Origin: Nocardioides daphniae
Lineage (GTDB): Bacteria > Actinomycetota > Actinomycetes > Propionibacteriales > Nocardioidaceae
Length of the DNA: 64,000 nt
Direction of reading: 5' to 3'
Assembly: GCF_004777465.1 (NCBI RefSeq)
Contig: NZ_CP038462.1
Span: 3,410,001-3,474,000 of the forward strand
Shown here one piece after another: positions 44,502 through 53,667 of this stretch (position 1 is the stretch's first letter; each line of letters begins with the position of its first letter). The position numbers were made by a program, and so were the translations under genes. The notes below the pieces were generated by a model. That model was not told the DNA's origin and made no database searches. It worked only from the letters and a program-made list of their open reading frames with translations.

Positions 44502-46790
44502 CTACTGCATCGCCGCCAGCAGGGCGTAGGTCCGGCGACCCAGCGCGATCGAGCGCTCCCACATCACGCCGACGACGAGCAGCACCGCGCCCGAGCCGAC
44601 CAGCAGGACGAAGTTGGGGACGTACGCGAGCAGCGGACCGCCCTGGGTGAAGGCCACGATCCCGAGCGCCAGCGCGCCCAGCACCAGCGGCGCCCGCCAG
44701 CGCCGGGCGATGCCGACGACGAGCAGCAGGGCCGCCACCAGGGTGACCACGGTCAGGCGCCACGGCGAGTCGTCGGCGATCCCGGCCATCAGGCTCGGCA
44801 GGAGGCCGATGACGATCGCGGGACCCATGGTGAGGAAGGTCGGCGCCTGCCGGTCGCGCAGCCACTGCAGCGCGCCGAGGCCGGCGAGCAGGGCGGCGAC
44901 GGGCAGGACGTACGCCTCGACCGTGGAGACGTCGCGGTCGACGAGCTGGACCCACAGGCCCGCCCCCAGCAGCACGATGGCGACGTAGGCGACCTCGAGG
45001 CGGCCGGGCAGAGCTGCGTACGCGGCGAGCAGCGCTCCGAGGGCGACGAGCACGGTCGCCAGCACGAAGGCGTCGACGTCGAGGCCCGCGGTGACCGCCG
45101 TGACGGCGTACGCGGCGGCAGCGGCCAGCGCGATCGGCTCCATCGCCCAGTGGCCCCGCTCGAGCGCCGACCAGCGGGCTCCGCCCGCGACGGCGACCGC
45201 CACGACCGCGGCCACCAGGGCCGCGACCGCCGAGGTGACGGGCTCGGCGTCGCGCAGCGCCACCAGCACGCCGGCGACGGCGGCGGCGTGGGCGAAGGCC
45301 GCCATCGACGGGTCGTTGCGCCGGACGGCAGTGACCGTCGTGGCCAGGGCCAGCGCGACCAGCGGGACCACCGGCAGCCACCAGTCGGCCGGCCCGGCAC
45401 CGCCACGCAGGGCGGCGAGGTCGAGCCCGCTGGCGTGGCCACCCTCGGCCAGGGCGAGCAGCAGCGCGGAGAGGAGCACCAGGGCCAGGCGCAGGGTCCA
45501 GCTCAGGAGGTCGCCCCAGCCGAAGCGGTGCCCGAAGGTCCCGTCCCGGCCGAGGACGGCGAGCCCGAGCAGGACCAGGCCGACGACCGCGGCGACCGCC
45601 GCCACCGCGCCCCGGGGCGCGTCGACGACCGGCACACCCAGGGCCACGAGCAGCCCCAGCAGGCCGACCATCCGCAGGGCGAGGCGGGCGTCGCCCACCG
45701 CGGGGACCAGGCGCTGCACGACCAGCAGGGCCACCGGCAGCAGCACCAGGAGCACCATCGCCAGGTAGCGGTCGCCCGCAGGGCCGTCCTCGTAGCCGAC
45801 GGCGAAGGCGACGAGGAGGTGGATGAGCAGCCCCACCACCGCGGAGAGCAGCGGCACCACCGAGGAGGGTGAGACGAGGCCCGTACGCCCGTCCAGGCGC
45901 ACCGCAGCCCAGGCGAGGCCGACGCTGGCCACGGCGACGAGCAGGCCGGCGACCGAGGCCCCGAGGCCGTCGGGGTCGGCGACGACCACGGCCGACCACA
46001 GCGCGGCGACCGCGAAGACCAGGGCGACCGGGCGGTAGACGACGATCCGGCGCAGCTCGCCGGTCGCGTCGTGGCGCGGCACGAGGGCGTCGAAGCCGAG
46101 CAGCAGACCGGTGCCGACGAGGCCGGCGACGGTCCAGTACTGCTCGACGGGCAGCGCGTCGAGGCCGGCCAGCCCGAGTCGGTGCGCGGCCCAGAGATCG
46201 AGCCAGACCAGGCCGGAGGCGATCACGGCGGCGGTCTCGGCGGCGGCGGGCAGACGCTTGCGGGTGGCCAGGGCGGCGCCGCCGGCGGCGAGCCCGGTGA
46301 GGACGACCATGACGAGGGCCTGGCCGACCAGGCCGATCAGGCTCCACACGACGAGCAGGAAGAACGAGAGACCCGACAGGAGCAGGAAGGCGGCGATGCC
46401 GAGCAGGACCTGCTGCCCGCTCAACGCCTTGCGCGGCAGAGTCGGGGCGAGGTGGCCCGGGTGCTGCGGCAGGGGTGCCGGGGAGCTCGGGCGTACGCCC
46501 TCGGAACGGCCCTGGGCGACCTCCGCCGGGCTGGGCGGCTGGAGGAGCAGGGCACGCAGGCGCCTCGACTCGGCCGACAGGCTGCCGATGCGCTGCTCGA
46601 CCTCCCACAGCTGGCGCGCGAGCGGACCGGTGAGCCGGATGCCGCAGGTGGGGCACAGCGGCGTACCGACCGGAAGCGCGGAGCGGCACTCGGGGCAGGC
46701 GAAGGTCGTCGGCAGCGCGGAGCCGGGGGCGGGGCGCTCCTGGGCGGCTCGTTCCCGGGCCGCCTGCTCCGGGGCAGGGAGATCGTTCAT
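44502..46790 (-). CDS. Large multi-pass membrane protein with N-terminal zinc ribbon (SCO7613-like)
   Basis: A 762-residue protein with an N-terminal double-Cys zinc ribbon (CPECRSALPVGTPLCPTC), a coiled-coil-like stretch (ARQLWEVEQRIGSLSAESRR), then some 20 hydrophobic helices to the end. This plan matches actinobacterial proteins named for Streptomyces SCO7613. No transport motif is visible and the function is unknown. ATG at 46790 has GAGG nine bases upstream; ATG at 46799 is less well placed. Confidence 0.72.
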   Translation of the reverse strand: MNDLPAPEQAARERAAQERPAPGSALPTTFACPECRSALPVGTPLCPTCGIRLTGPLARQLWEVEQRIGSLSAESRRLRALLLQPPSPAEVAQGRSEGVRPSSPAPLPQHPGHLAPTLPRKALSGQQVLLGIAAFLLLSGLSFFLLVVWSLIGLVGQALVMVVLTGLAAGGAALATRKRLPAAAETAAVIASGLVWLDLWAAHRLGLAGLDALPVEQYWTVAGLVGTGLLLGFDALVPRHDATGELRRIVVYRPVALVFAVAALWSAVVVADPDGLGASVAGLLVAVASVGLAWAAVRLDGRTGLVSPSSVVPLLSAVVGLLIHLLVAFAVGYEDGPAGDRYLAMVLLVLLPVALLVVQRLVPAVGDARLALRMVGLLGLLVALGVPVVDAPRGAVAAVAAVVGLVLLGLAVLGRDGTFGHRFGWGDLLSWTLRLALVLLSALLLALAEGGHASGLDLAALRGGAGPADWWLPVVPLVALALATTVTAVRRNDPSMAAFAHAAAVAGVLVALRDAEPVTSAVAALVAAVVAVAVAGGARWSALERGHWAMEPIALAAAAAYAVTAVTAGLDVDAFVLATVLVALGALLAAYAALPGRLEVAYVAIVLLGAGLWVQLVDRDVSTVEAYVLPVAALLAGLGALQWLRDRQAPTFLTMGPAIVIGLLPSLMAGIADDSPWRLTVVTLVAALLLVVGIARRWRAPLVLGALALGIVAFTQGGPLLAYVPNFVLLVGSGAVLLVVGVMWERSIALGRRTYALLAAMQ

Positions 46791-46918
46791 GGGCGTCATC
46801 CTCGTGGACTTCACGTCGACGGGGAATGGGCACCCGTACTCAACGCCCCACCGGCACCGACCAAGCCCTCGCGAGGTGAAGAGTCGCATGGTCCTGCGAG
46901 GAGTGCTACCGTGATTTC

Positions 46919-46936
46919 ATAACCCCCGGGGGGATA
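46919..46936. promoter_or_regulatory. CsoR/CstR-type operator
   Basis: ATAACCCCCGGGGGGATA is a near-palindrome of the G/C-tract type bound by CsoR-family regulators, including the persulfide sensor CstR. It lies 15 bases before the GTG of the persulfide dioxygenase gene, so binding would block its transcription or translation start. Confidence 0.55.
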
Positions 46937-46950
46937 GGAGAGGAAGCACA

Positions 46951-48375
46951 GTGACCCAGTCCAGCGCAGTCCAGTCAGGCACCACCGTCAGCGTCGTCCC
47001 CGTCGAGACCCCGAGCCTCGGCGACCGCAGCTACCTCGCCCACGACGGCGAGGTCGCCTTCGTCGTCGACCCGCAGCGCGACATCGACAGGTTCACCAGC
47101 CTCCTCGACGAGCTGGGCGTGCGGCTCACCCACGTCTTCGAGACCCACATCCACAACGACTACGTCACCGGCGGCCGCGCGCTCGCCGACGCCACCGGCG
47201 CGACGTACGTCGTCAACGCCGACGACCCGGTCAGCTTCGAGCGCCTCGGAGTCCGCGACGGCGACGTGATCGAGGTCGGGTCGATGCAGGTCACCGCCGT
47301 GGCCACCCCCGGCCACACCTACACGCACCTCTCGTACGCCCTCGCGCACGACACCGGCTCGGGCGAGCCCACCCACGTCGCGGTCTTCTCCGGCGGCTCG
47401 CTGCTCTTCGGCGCCACCGGCCGCCCCGACCTGCTCGGCCCCGAGCACACCGACGCGCTGGTCCGTCACCAGCACGCCTCCGCGCACCGTCTGGCCGACC
47501 TGCTCCCCGACACCGCCGAGGTCTTCCCGACCCACGGCTTCGGCTCCTTCTGCTCGGCCAGCCAGTCCGACGCCACCGCCTCCACGATCGGGCAGGAGCG
47601 ACGCAGCAACCCCGTCCTCACCCAGGACGAGGAGACGTACGTCCGTGAGCTGCTCGCCGGGCTCAACGCGTGGCCGACCTACTACGCCCACATGGCGCCG
47701 GCCAACCTCGCCGGCCCCGACGCGCCCTCGCTGGAGCTGCCCGCGCTCGCCGACGCCACCGAGTTGCGCCGCCGGATCGAGGCGGGCGAGTGGGTCGTCG
47801 ACCTGCGCAACCGCACCACCTTCGCCGCTGGCCACGCCCCCGGCACCCTCAACTTCGGCATCGACGGCCAGTTCGCGACCTACCTCGGCTGGCTGATCGA
47901 GTGGGGCACCCCGCTGACCCTGCTGGGTGAGAGCGCCGACCAGGTCGCCGAGGCCCAGCGCGAGCTGGTCAGGATCGGCATCGACCGCCTCGAGGCGCAC
48001 GCCACCGGCGGCCCCGAGCAGTGGACCGACGGCCCGCTGGCCTCCTTCGAGACCGCGACCTTCGCCGACCTCGCCCAGGTGCGGCACCACCGCGAGGTCG
48101 TCGTGCTCGACGTGCGGCGTGACGACGAGTACGCCTCCTCCCACGTCGACGGCGCGGTCAACGTGCCGCTGCACGCGCTGACCCGCTCGCTCGCCGACGT
48201 GCCCGCAGGTGAGGTCTGGGTGCACTGCGCCGGTGGCTACCGCGCCTCGATCGGTGCCTCGCTGCTCTCCGCGGGCGGGCGCCACGTGGTGGCGATCGAC
48301 GACTCCTTCGACAACGCCGGTTCGTCGGGGCTGCCGCTGGTCAGCGACCCCGCGGGCGAAGACGCCACCGACTGA
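46951..48375 (+). CDS. Persulfide dioxygenase-rhodanese fusion (MBL fold + two rhodanese domains)
   Basis: This 474-residue protein has a metallo-beta-lactamase domain (residues 15-260) with FETHIHNDYVTGG and TPGHTYTH iron ligands, as in ETHE1-type persulfide dioxygenases. Two rhodanese domains follow: the first (about 270-350) has no Cys in the active loop and the second (about 365-460) has it in VHCAGGYRAS. It oxidises glutathione- or mycothiol-type persulfide to sulfite and can move sulfane sulfur to thiosulfate. GTG start with AGGAGAGGAAG upstream. It is followed after one base by a TSUP transporter. Confidence 0.92.
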   Translation: MTQSSAVQSGTTVSVVPVETPSLGDRSYLAHDGEVAFVVDPQRDIDRFTSLLDELGVRLTHVFETHIHNDYVTGGRALADATGATYVVNADDPVSFERLGVRDGDVIEVGSMQVTAVATPGHTYTHLSYALAHDTGSGEPTHVAVFSGGSLLFGATGRPDLLGPEHTDALVRHQHASAHRLADLLPDTAEVFPTHGFGSFCSASQSDATASTIGQERRSNPVLTQDEETYVRELLAGLNAWPTYYAHMAPANLAGPDAPSLELPALADATELRRRIEAGEWVVDLRNRTTFAAGHAPGTLNFGIDGQFATYLGWLIEWGTPLTLLGESADQVAEAQRELVRIGIDRLEAHATGGPEQWTDGPLASFETATFADLAQVRHHREVVVLDVRRDDEYASSHVDGAVNVPLHALTRSLADVPAGEVWVHCAGGYRASIGASLLSAGGRHVVAIDDSFDNAGSSGLPLVSDPAGEDATD

Positions 48376-48376
48376 G

Positions 48377-49186
48377 GTGGTCACGACGCTCCTGGCGATC
48401 GCCGTCGGCCTGGCGATCGGCCTGACCCTGGGCGCCCTCGGCGCGGGCGGCTCGATCCTGGCCGTTCCGGTGCTGCTGCACCTCTTCGACCAGTCGCCGA
48501 CGACCGCCACCACGGGCTCCCTGATCGTGGTCGGCACGTCGGCACTGGTCGGCGCGGTCACGGCCCGCCGGGCCGGGCGGGCGCTCGTGCTGCGGGGCCT
48601 CGTCTTCGGCGCGACCGCGACCGGTGGCACCGTGCTGGGAGCCCTGGCCTCCACGCACGTGCCGGAGGTCGCCCTCACGGCCAGCTTCGCCGTGCTGATG
48701 CTGCTGGTCGGCGCCCTGATGGTGCGTCAGCTGCGCAGGCGGGAGACGGCCCAGGAGGAGGCCGACGACTTCGCCGAGCCCGTCCTCACCTTCGACCCCC
48801 GACTGACCATCAACTGGCCGGTGGCCCTGAAGGTGCTCGCCACCGCCACCGCGGTGGGCCTGCTCACCGGCTTCCTCGGCGTCGGCGGAGGCTTCCTGAT
48901 CGTGCCGGCCCTGGTGCTCGCGCTCGGACTGCCGATGCGGCACGCGGCCGGGACCTCGCTCGTCGTGATCGCCCTGACCAGCGCGACCGCGCTGGCCACC
49001 CGCGCCGGGCTCGGCAGCCAGCCCGACTGGTCGGTGGTCGTCCCGCTGGCCGCAGCCGCGGTCGTGGGAGCCGTGGCCGGCACCGGCCTGGCCGGACGGG
49101 TCAACCGCCGCGCGCTCTCCGGCGCCTTCGCCGCGCTGGTCATCGGCGTCGGCATCTTCACCGGCGTCGAGGTGCTGCTGGGCTGA
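48377..49186 (+). CDS. TSUP-family (TauE/SafE) sulfite/sulfur-compound exporter
   Basis: This 269-residue protein has about eight transmembrane helices in two related halves, with the family repeats [20 protein letters not shown] and [19 protein letters not shown]. It starts at GTG one base after the dioxygenase stop, so it probably exports the sulfite or related product of that enzyme. Confidence 0.88.
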   Translation: MVTTLLAIAVGLAIGLTLGALGAGGSILAVPVLLHLFDQSPTTATTGSLIVVGTSALVGAVTARRAGRALVLRGLVFGATATGGTVLGALASTHVPEVALTASFAVLMLLVGALMVRQLRRRETAQEEADDFAEPVLTFDPRLTINWPVALKVLATATAVGLLTGFLGVGGGFLIVPALVLALGLPMRHAAGTSLVVIALTSATALATRAGLGSQPDWSVVVPLAAAAVVGAVAGTGLAGRVNRRALSGAFAALVIGVGIFTGVEVLLG

Positions 49187-49261
49187 CCGCCCCGGCACCA
49201 CCGCGGGCCCGGCGCCTGCGGTGACCCTTGACGTACGAAGCGCAGCTCACGGACAATGCTG

Positions 49262-49397
49262 CGCACGAGGGGAGTACCCCACCTCGACGCCTCGTCAGTT
49301 CGGTCGGCCCTGTCCGACCCGGTGCGTCGGCCGCACTCGACCCGGTCGAGTCGGCGGGGGAGACCTCCAACCGCCCGCCACGCGGGCAGCTGGAGGT
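49262..49397 (+). ncRNA. yybP-ykoY manganese riboswitch with anti-Shine-Dalgarno hairpin
   Basis: The leader of terC contains the two conserved blocks of the yybP-ykoY Mn2+ riboswitch, GGGGAGTA (49269-49276) and GGCGGGGGAGACC (49353-49365), with paired GC-rich arms between. ACCTCCA (49363-49369) is exactly complementary to TGGAGGT (49391-49397), which contains the ribosome site, with a GCCCGC/GCGGGC stem inside. This suggests translational control: Mn2+ holds the 3' part of the aptamer and frees the ribosome site. TerC-family genes are known targets of this riboswitch. Confidence 0.78.
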
Positions 49398-49402
49398 GTG
49401 TC

Positions 49403-50332
49403 ATGGATGTCCCCATCTGGGCCTGGGCCGCGGTCCTGGCCGTCATCGTCGCGATGCTCGCGATCGACCTGTTCGCGCACCGAACGGCCCACGTCGTGTC
49501 GGTGCGGGAGGCCGCCGCCTGGTCGGCGCTCTGGGTCTCGCTCGGGGTGGCGTTCGGTGGTGTCGTCTGGTGGGCCTACGGCCCCCGCGCCGGCGGTGAG
49601 TACTTCGCCGGCTACCTGATCGAGAAGTCGCTGGCGGTGGACAACGTCTTCGTGTTCGCCCTGATCTTCACCTCGTTCGCCGTCCCCAGGGAGTACCAGC
49701 ACCGGGTGCTGTTCTACGGCGTGCTGGGGGCCTTGGTGTTCCGGGCGGTCTTCATCGCCGGCGGGGTGGTGCTGATCGAGAACTTCGCCTGGGTCCTCTA
49801 CGTGTTCGGGGCCTTCCTCGTCTACACCGGCGCGAAGATGCTCATCCACCGCGCCGACGAATGGGACCCCACCCGCAGCCCCGTGCTGCGCTGGGCCCAG
49901 AGGCGGATCCCCTCGACGCCGGAGCTCCACGGGCAGAGGTTCTGGGTGCGGCGGGCGGGCGGCTGGGTGGCCACCCCGCTCTTCTTCGTGCTCCTGCTGA
50001 TCGAGACGACCGACATCATCTTCGCGGTCGACTCCATCCCCGCGATCTTCGCGGTCACCCAGGAGCCGTTCCTCGTCTTCACCAGCAACGCCTTCGCGAT
50101 CCTCGGCCTGCGGGCGATGTACTTCCTGCTCGCCGACCTCATGCACCGCTTTGTCCACCTCAAGGTGGGGCTGGCGGCGATCCTGGTCTTCGTCGGCGTC
50201 AAGATGCTGCTGCTCGACGTCGTGAAGATCCCGATCTGGCTCTCGCTCGGCGTCATCGCCACCAGCATCACCGTCGCGGTGCTGTGGAGCCTGCGCGCCA
50301 CCGGGGACGAGCGCGAGGGGGCAGGAGTCTGA
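49403..50332 (+). CDS. TerC-family metal (probable Mn2+) exporter
   Basis: A 309-residue membrane protein with about eight helices. [19 protein letters not shown] and [19 protein letters not shown] are the two acidic TerC signatures that form the metal path. The riboswitch in its leader points to manganese as the ion. GGAGG lies six bases before the ATG at 49403. The label 'tellurium resistance' is historical. Confidence 0.92.
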   Translation: MDVPIWAWAAVLAVIVAMLAIDLFAHRTAHVVSVREAAAWSALWVSLGVAFGGVVWWAYGPRAGGEYFAGYLIEKSLAVDNVFVFALIFTSFAVPREYQHRVLFYGVLGALVFRAVFIAGGVVLIENFAWVLYVFGAFLVYTGAKMLIHRADEWDPTRSPVLRWAQRRIPSTPELHGQRFWVRRAGGWVATPLFFVLLLIETTDIIFAVDSIPAIFAVTQEPFLVFTSNAFAILGLRAMYFLLADLMHRFVHLKVGLAAILVFVGVKMLLLDVVKIPIWLSLGVIATSITVAVLWSLRATGDEREGAGV

Positions 50333-50360
50333 GCCGCAGCCCGGGCGTCGGGCGGGCGGG

Positions 50361-50591
50361 TCAGTAGGTGAGGACGAGCAGCACGTCGCCCTCCTGGACG
50401 ACGGCGCCGGGCTCGAAGCGTACGTCGCTGACGACGCCGGAGACCTCGGCGAGCACGGGGATCTCCATCTTCATCGACTCCAGCAGCACGACGGTCTCGC
50501 CGATCTCGACGGAGTCACCGACGGCGACCGGCACCTCCAGGACGTTCGCCACCATGTCGGCGGTGACGGGGAAGGTCTTCTCGCGGGCCAT
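50361..50591 (-). CDS. Stand-alone biotinyl/lipoyl carrier domain protein
   Basis: This 76-residue protein consists only of a biotin carboxyl-carrier fold. The attachment lysine lies in ESMKMEIPV, the biotin-type motif, framed by the hairpin VAVGDSVEIGETV and GAVVQEGDVLLVL. It would serve an acyl-CoA or pyruvate carboxylase encoded elsewhere. It lies 67 bases after the membrane protein gene on the same strand. Confidence 0.9.
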   Translation of the reverse strand: MAREKTFPVTADMVANVLEVPVAVGDSVEIGETVVLLESMKMEIPVLAEVSGVVSDVRFEPGAVVQEGDVLLVLTY

Positions 50592-50658
50592 GCGAGGGAC
50601 GCTAAGCGTTACCGGCAGGTACCAGAAACCCGACCCACGAGCCGACCCGCGGCACCGC

Positions 50659-52161
50659 TCAGAGGGACGAGAAGCGGGGAGGCTCCGGGCGTACGGCGTG
50701 GGCCTCCTCGGCGGCCCGCGCCCGCGCCCCGCGCTGGCCCGTGAAGGCCAGGTCGAGGCGGATGATCAGGTAGCCGACGACCAGGCCGAGCGCGACGCTG
50801 TACGCGGTCTGGAGCCCCGCCTCGACGTACGAGGTGTCGAGGTTGACCAGGCGCTGCGCGACCGGCAGCGTCGCGGCGGCACCGAAGGCGCAGACCCACC
50901 AGCCCTGGCGGCGACGGGCGCGCATGTGCACGCCCCAGACCAGCGCGGGCACGCCCAGGAAGATCGTCAGCGGCCGCGGCACGGCACCGATCGTCGAGCG
51001 CATCCACTCGGCCAGGTCGTCGCCGCTGCGAGCCAGGCCACCGCCGCCGTAGCTGCGCAGCAGCTCGGTGTAGACGAGGCTGACGGCGAGCACCAGGGAG
51101 CCGACGACGACGATCACCAGGCCGCGGGTGCCGAGGCCGTGCAGACCGGCGGCGAAGCGCCAGACCAGGGCGAACATCAGCAGGAAGCCGACGGCGAGGG
51201 TCACGTACTCGAAGCGGGTGGTGGAGGCGACCGGCTCGAAGCCGACCGTCGCAAAGGCGCCGATGGAGGCGATCGCGGTGGCGACCACGACCTCGCGCAC
51301 GGCCGCCAGGAAGGTGCGGGCGGGCACGGTGAGCACCACCGCCAGCAGCGCGCTGGTCACGCAGGTCAGCACCGCGGCACCGCTGCGCAGGATCGGTTCG
51401 TCCCAGGCCACGGCCGTCACCCCGATGGCGACCGCCAGGACCGAGAAGACGACCTGGCGACCGCCGGTGCGCGCCATCACCGCCCAGGCGTACGTCGCGA
51501 GGACGCAGACCGCGCCCGCACCGTCGAGCCACTCGGGGCCACGGTGCAAGGCGGCCGCGCCGAGCAGCATGGTGCCGGCGAGCAGCAGGCAGGACCAGAA
51601 GAACAGACGTGCGCGGGCTGCCCGGCGCCGCTGCAGCGAGGCCTCGGAGCGCTCGCGGTCGACGGCGACCGGCACGGGCGGCTCGGCGACGTAGCCCTCC
51701 GGCGCCCGGAAGTCGGGGTCGGGGGCGGGCGGCAGGTCGAGCGGCGCCGGCGCCAGGTCGACGACCGGCTCGACGACGGGCGGCACCGCTCCGACGACGG
51801 CGTCCTGGGAGACGTGGTTGACCACCGGGCCTGCTGCAGGGAGCGTGACCTCGGGCAGGACGGGGGCGACGGCGGGCGGCAGCACCGGCGGCGCGACCGG
51901 GGCCGGGGCGGCCGGCGTGGAGAGCGCGGCCCGGATGCCGAACGGGTCGGAGTCGAGCAGCGGCCGGTCGAGCGGGTCGGGATGCACCGCCATGGGCTCG
52001 CTCTCGCGCAGCGGCTCCTGCACGACCGGGATCGACGTCGTCGTGTCCCCCGGCCCGGCGATGCGGCGCCCGGCCGGCGGCTTTCCGTTGCGGGTCACCT
52101 TGAAGCCGCCGAAACGGGAGGGCTTCGGGGCAGCTCGGCGACCGGGACGTTGAGCAGACAC
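50659..52161 (-). CDS. Membrane protein of unknown function with long Pro-rich N-terminus
   Basis: A 500-residue protein. The first 185 residues are basic, then Pro/Ala/Val-rich and probably unstructured in the cytoplasm; about ten transmembrane helices follow from SCLLLAGTMLLGAAA onward. No family motif is recognised. It starts nine bases after the nitrilase-family gene and probably shares its transcript. Confidence 0.7.
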   Translation of the reverse strand: MSAQRPGRRAAPKPSRFGGFKVTRNGKPPAGRRIAGPGDTTTSIPVVQEPLRESEPMAVHPDPLDRPLLDSDPFGIRAALSTPAAPAPVAPPVLPPAVAPVLPEVTLPAAGPVVNHVSQDAVVGAVPPVVEPVVDLAPAPLDLPPAPDPDFRAPEGYVAEPPVPVAVDRERSEASLQRRRAARARLFFWSCLLLAGTMLLGAAALHRGPEWLDGAGAVCVLATYAWAVMARTGGRQVVFSVLAVAIGVTAVAWDEPILRSGAAVLTCVTSALLAVVLTVPARTFLAAVREVVVATAIASIGAFATVGFEPVASTTRFEYVTLAVGFLLMFALVWRFAAGLHGLGTRGLVIVVVGSLVLAVSLVYTELLRSYGGGGLARSGDDLAEWMRSTIGAVPRPLTIFLGVPALVWGVHMRARRRQGWWVCAFGAAATLPVAQRLVNLDTSYVEAGLQTAYSVALGLVVGYLIIRLDLAFTGQRGARARAAEEAHAVRPEPPRFSSL

Positions 52162-52170
52162 GCAGCGAGG

Positions 52171-53013
52171 TTACCCGCGTCGGTTCGCCAACGACGGGTT
52201 CACGGTCCTGGCACGGACCAGCTGCTCACGATCCAGCGTCGCCACCACGTTGCCCTCACCGCAGCCGAGCTCGACCAGCACGTCGCCCATCGGGCTGACG
52301 ACGGTCGAATGGCCGGTGTAGCGCGGCTCGGGCTGCCCGACGGCGACCACGAAGACGGTGTTCTCGATGGCGCGCGCGTGCACGAGGGTGCGCCAGTGGT
52401 CGCGCTTGCGCTCGCCGGCCACCCACGCGGCGGGGAGCACCAGCACCTCCGCGCCGGCGTCGACCAGGGCGCGGGCCAGCTCGGGGAAGCGCAGGTCGTA
52501 GCAGGTCATCAGGCCGACCTTGAAGCCGTTGACGTCGACGACCACCGGCTTCCACGCGCCCGCGCTGAGCCGGTCGGACTCCTGGTAGCCGAACGAGTCG
52601 TAGAGGTGGATCTTGTCGTACTCGGCGTTGGCGGCGCCCCGCACGACCAAGGTGTTGTAGGGCCGCGCGGGGTCCTCGCCGGCGCGGATCATCCCGGCCA
52701 CGATCGTGATCCCCCGGTCGGCGGCCGTCTTGGCGAGCGTCGTCACGAACTCGCCGTCGAGCTCCTCGGCGAAGGGCGACAGGTCGCTGCCCGGCTTGCC
52801 GAAGTCGCGGGCGAAGACCTCCGGGAAGACGACGAGCTCACCCGGCTCGGCGTGGGCGACCAGGGCGGTGAGGCGCTCCCGGTTCTCGGCGGGATCCAGG
52901 CTGGCGGCGGCCTGCACGAGCCGCACCTGCAGCGTGGAGTGGTCCTCGGAACTGTCCTGGGAGCTGTCCTGGGAGCTGTCCTGGGAGTGGTCCTCGGTGT
53001 GTCCCGGTGCCAT
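52171..53013 (-). CDS. Carbon-nitrogen hydrolase (nitrilase/omega-amidase family)
   Basis: This 280-residue protein shows the complete nitrilase triad: Glu in VFPEVFA, Lys in YDKIHLYDSFGY and Cys in GLMTCYDLRFPE. The closest branch seems to be deaminated-glutathione/omega-amidase enzymes, which clean up faulty amides. The N-terminal 25 residues are an acidic Ser/Asp/Gln repeat encoded by tandem copies of a 12-base unit (52948-52995), which is not part of the fold; the true start could be later. It is divergent from the MobA-like gene. Confidence 0.85.
   Translation of the reverse strand: MAPGHTEDHSQDSSQDSSQDSSEDHSTLQVRLVQAAASLDPAENRERLTALVAHAEPGELVVFPEVFARDFGKPGSDLSPFAEELDGEFVTTLAKTAADRGITIVAGMIRAGEDPARPYNTLVVRGAANAEYDKIHLYDSFGYQESDRLSAGAWKPVVVDVNGFKVGLMTCYDLRFPELARALVDAGAEVLVLPAAWVAGERKRDHWRTLVHARAIENTVFVVAVGQPEPRYTGHSTVVSPMGDVLVELGCGEGNVVATLDREQLVRARTVNPSLANRRG
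52948..52995 (-). repeat. Tandem 12-base repeats at the start of the nitrilase-family gene
   Basis: The unit gagctgtcctgg and close variants recur four times in a row, encoding the SQDS/SED repeat at the N-terminus. Such repeats can change copy number by slippage. Confidence 0.8.
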
Positions 53014-53062
53014 GCCCTCCAGAGTGGCACGCGGACCCCTCCGATCCCAAGGGGCTGCGAGC

Positions 53063-53645
53063 ATGGTCTCCGTGAGTGGACAGCTTCCTGCCTTCGGCGC
53101 CGTCGTGCTGACCGGGGGGACGGGCGTACGCATGGGTGGGGTCGACAAGGCGGGCGTCGTCCTGCATGGTCGGACGCTGCTCGACCATGCCCTGGCGGCG
53201 GTCGAGGAGGCGGCCGACGTGGTCATCGTGGGGGCACCGGTGGCGGGGAGGCCGGAGGTCCGGACGGCCCGGGAGGAGCCTGCGGGAGGTGGCCCGGCGG
53301 CCGGGCTGCTGGCGGGTCGCGACGCGCTCGGGGCGACCGGGGCCACCGAGTGGCTGGTGGGGTTGGCGGTCGACATGCCGCTGGTGACCCCGGCGACCGT
53401 ACGCCGCCTGCTCGCCGCCGCGACGGAGGGCGACCGCGACGGGGCGGTCCTGGTCGACGGTGACGGCCGCAGGCAGCTCTGCCTGGCGCTGCGCACGGCG
53501 CGGCTCGACGACGTACGCCCGTCGGACGCCCACGGAGGGACTCTTCCGCCTGCTCGCGGGGCTCGACCTGGCCGCGGTCGTGGCGGAGGGTGACGAGGCG
53601 AGCGACCTGGACACACCTGCGGACGTGGCAGCCCTCGAGGAGTAG
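53063..53645 (+). CDS. MobA-like nucleotidyltransferase (frameshift near 53530)
   Basis: A MobA-type enzyme of about 195 residues that adds GMP or CMP to molybdopterin. LTGGTGVRMGGVDKAGVVL is the P-loop-like nucleotide signature, with VDMPLVTPATV the metal-binding Asp region. The frame changes near 53530, after which LFRLLAGLDLAAVV and SDLDTPADVAALE complete the protein. The break cannot be explained by one missing base; two lost or one gained base fits. ATG at 53063; GTG at 53072 is possible. No other molybdenum cofactor gene is near. Confidence 0.8.
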
Positions 53646-53667
53646 GGCCGGGGCTACGCTCGGGGCC

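Noticed and set aside
49403..50332. Tellurite resistance as the function of TerC
   Set aside because: The Mn2+ riboswitch in the leader and absence of other ter genes favour manganese export.
50368..53463. A 1031-codon open frame on the plus strand
   Set aside because: Shadow of the minus-strand biotinyl carrier, membrane protein and nitrilase genes, all with recognisable motifs.
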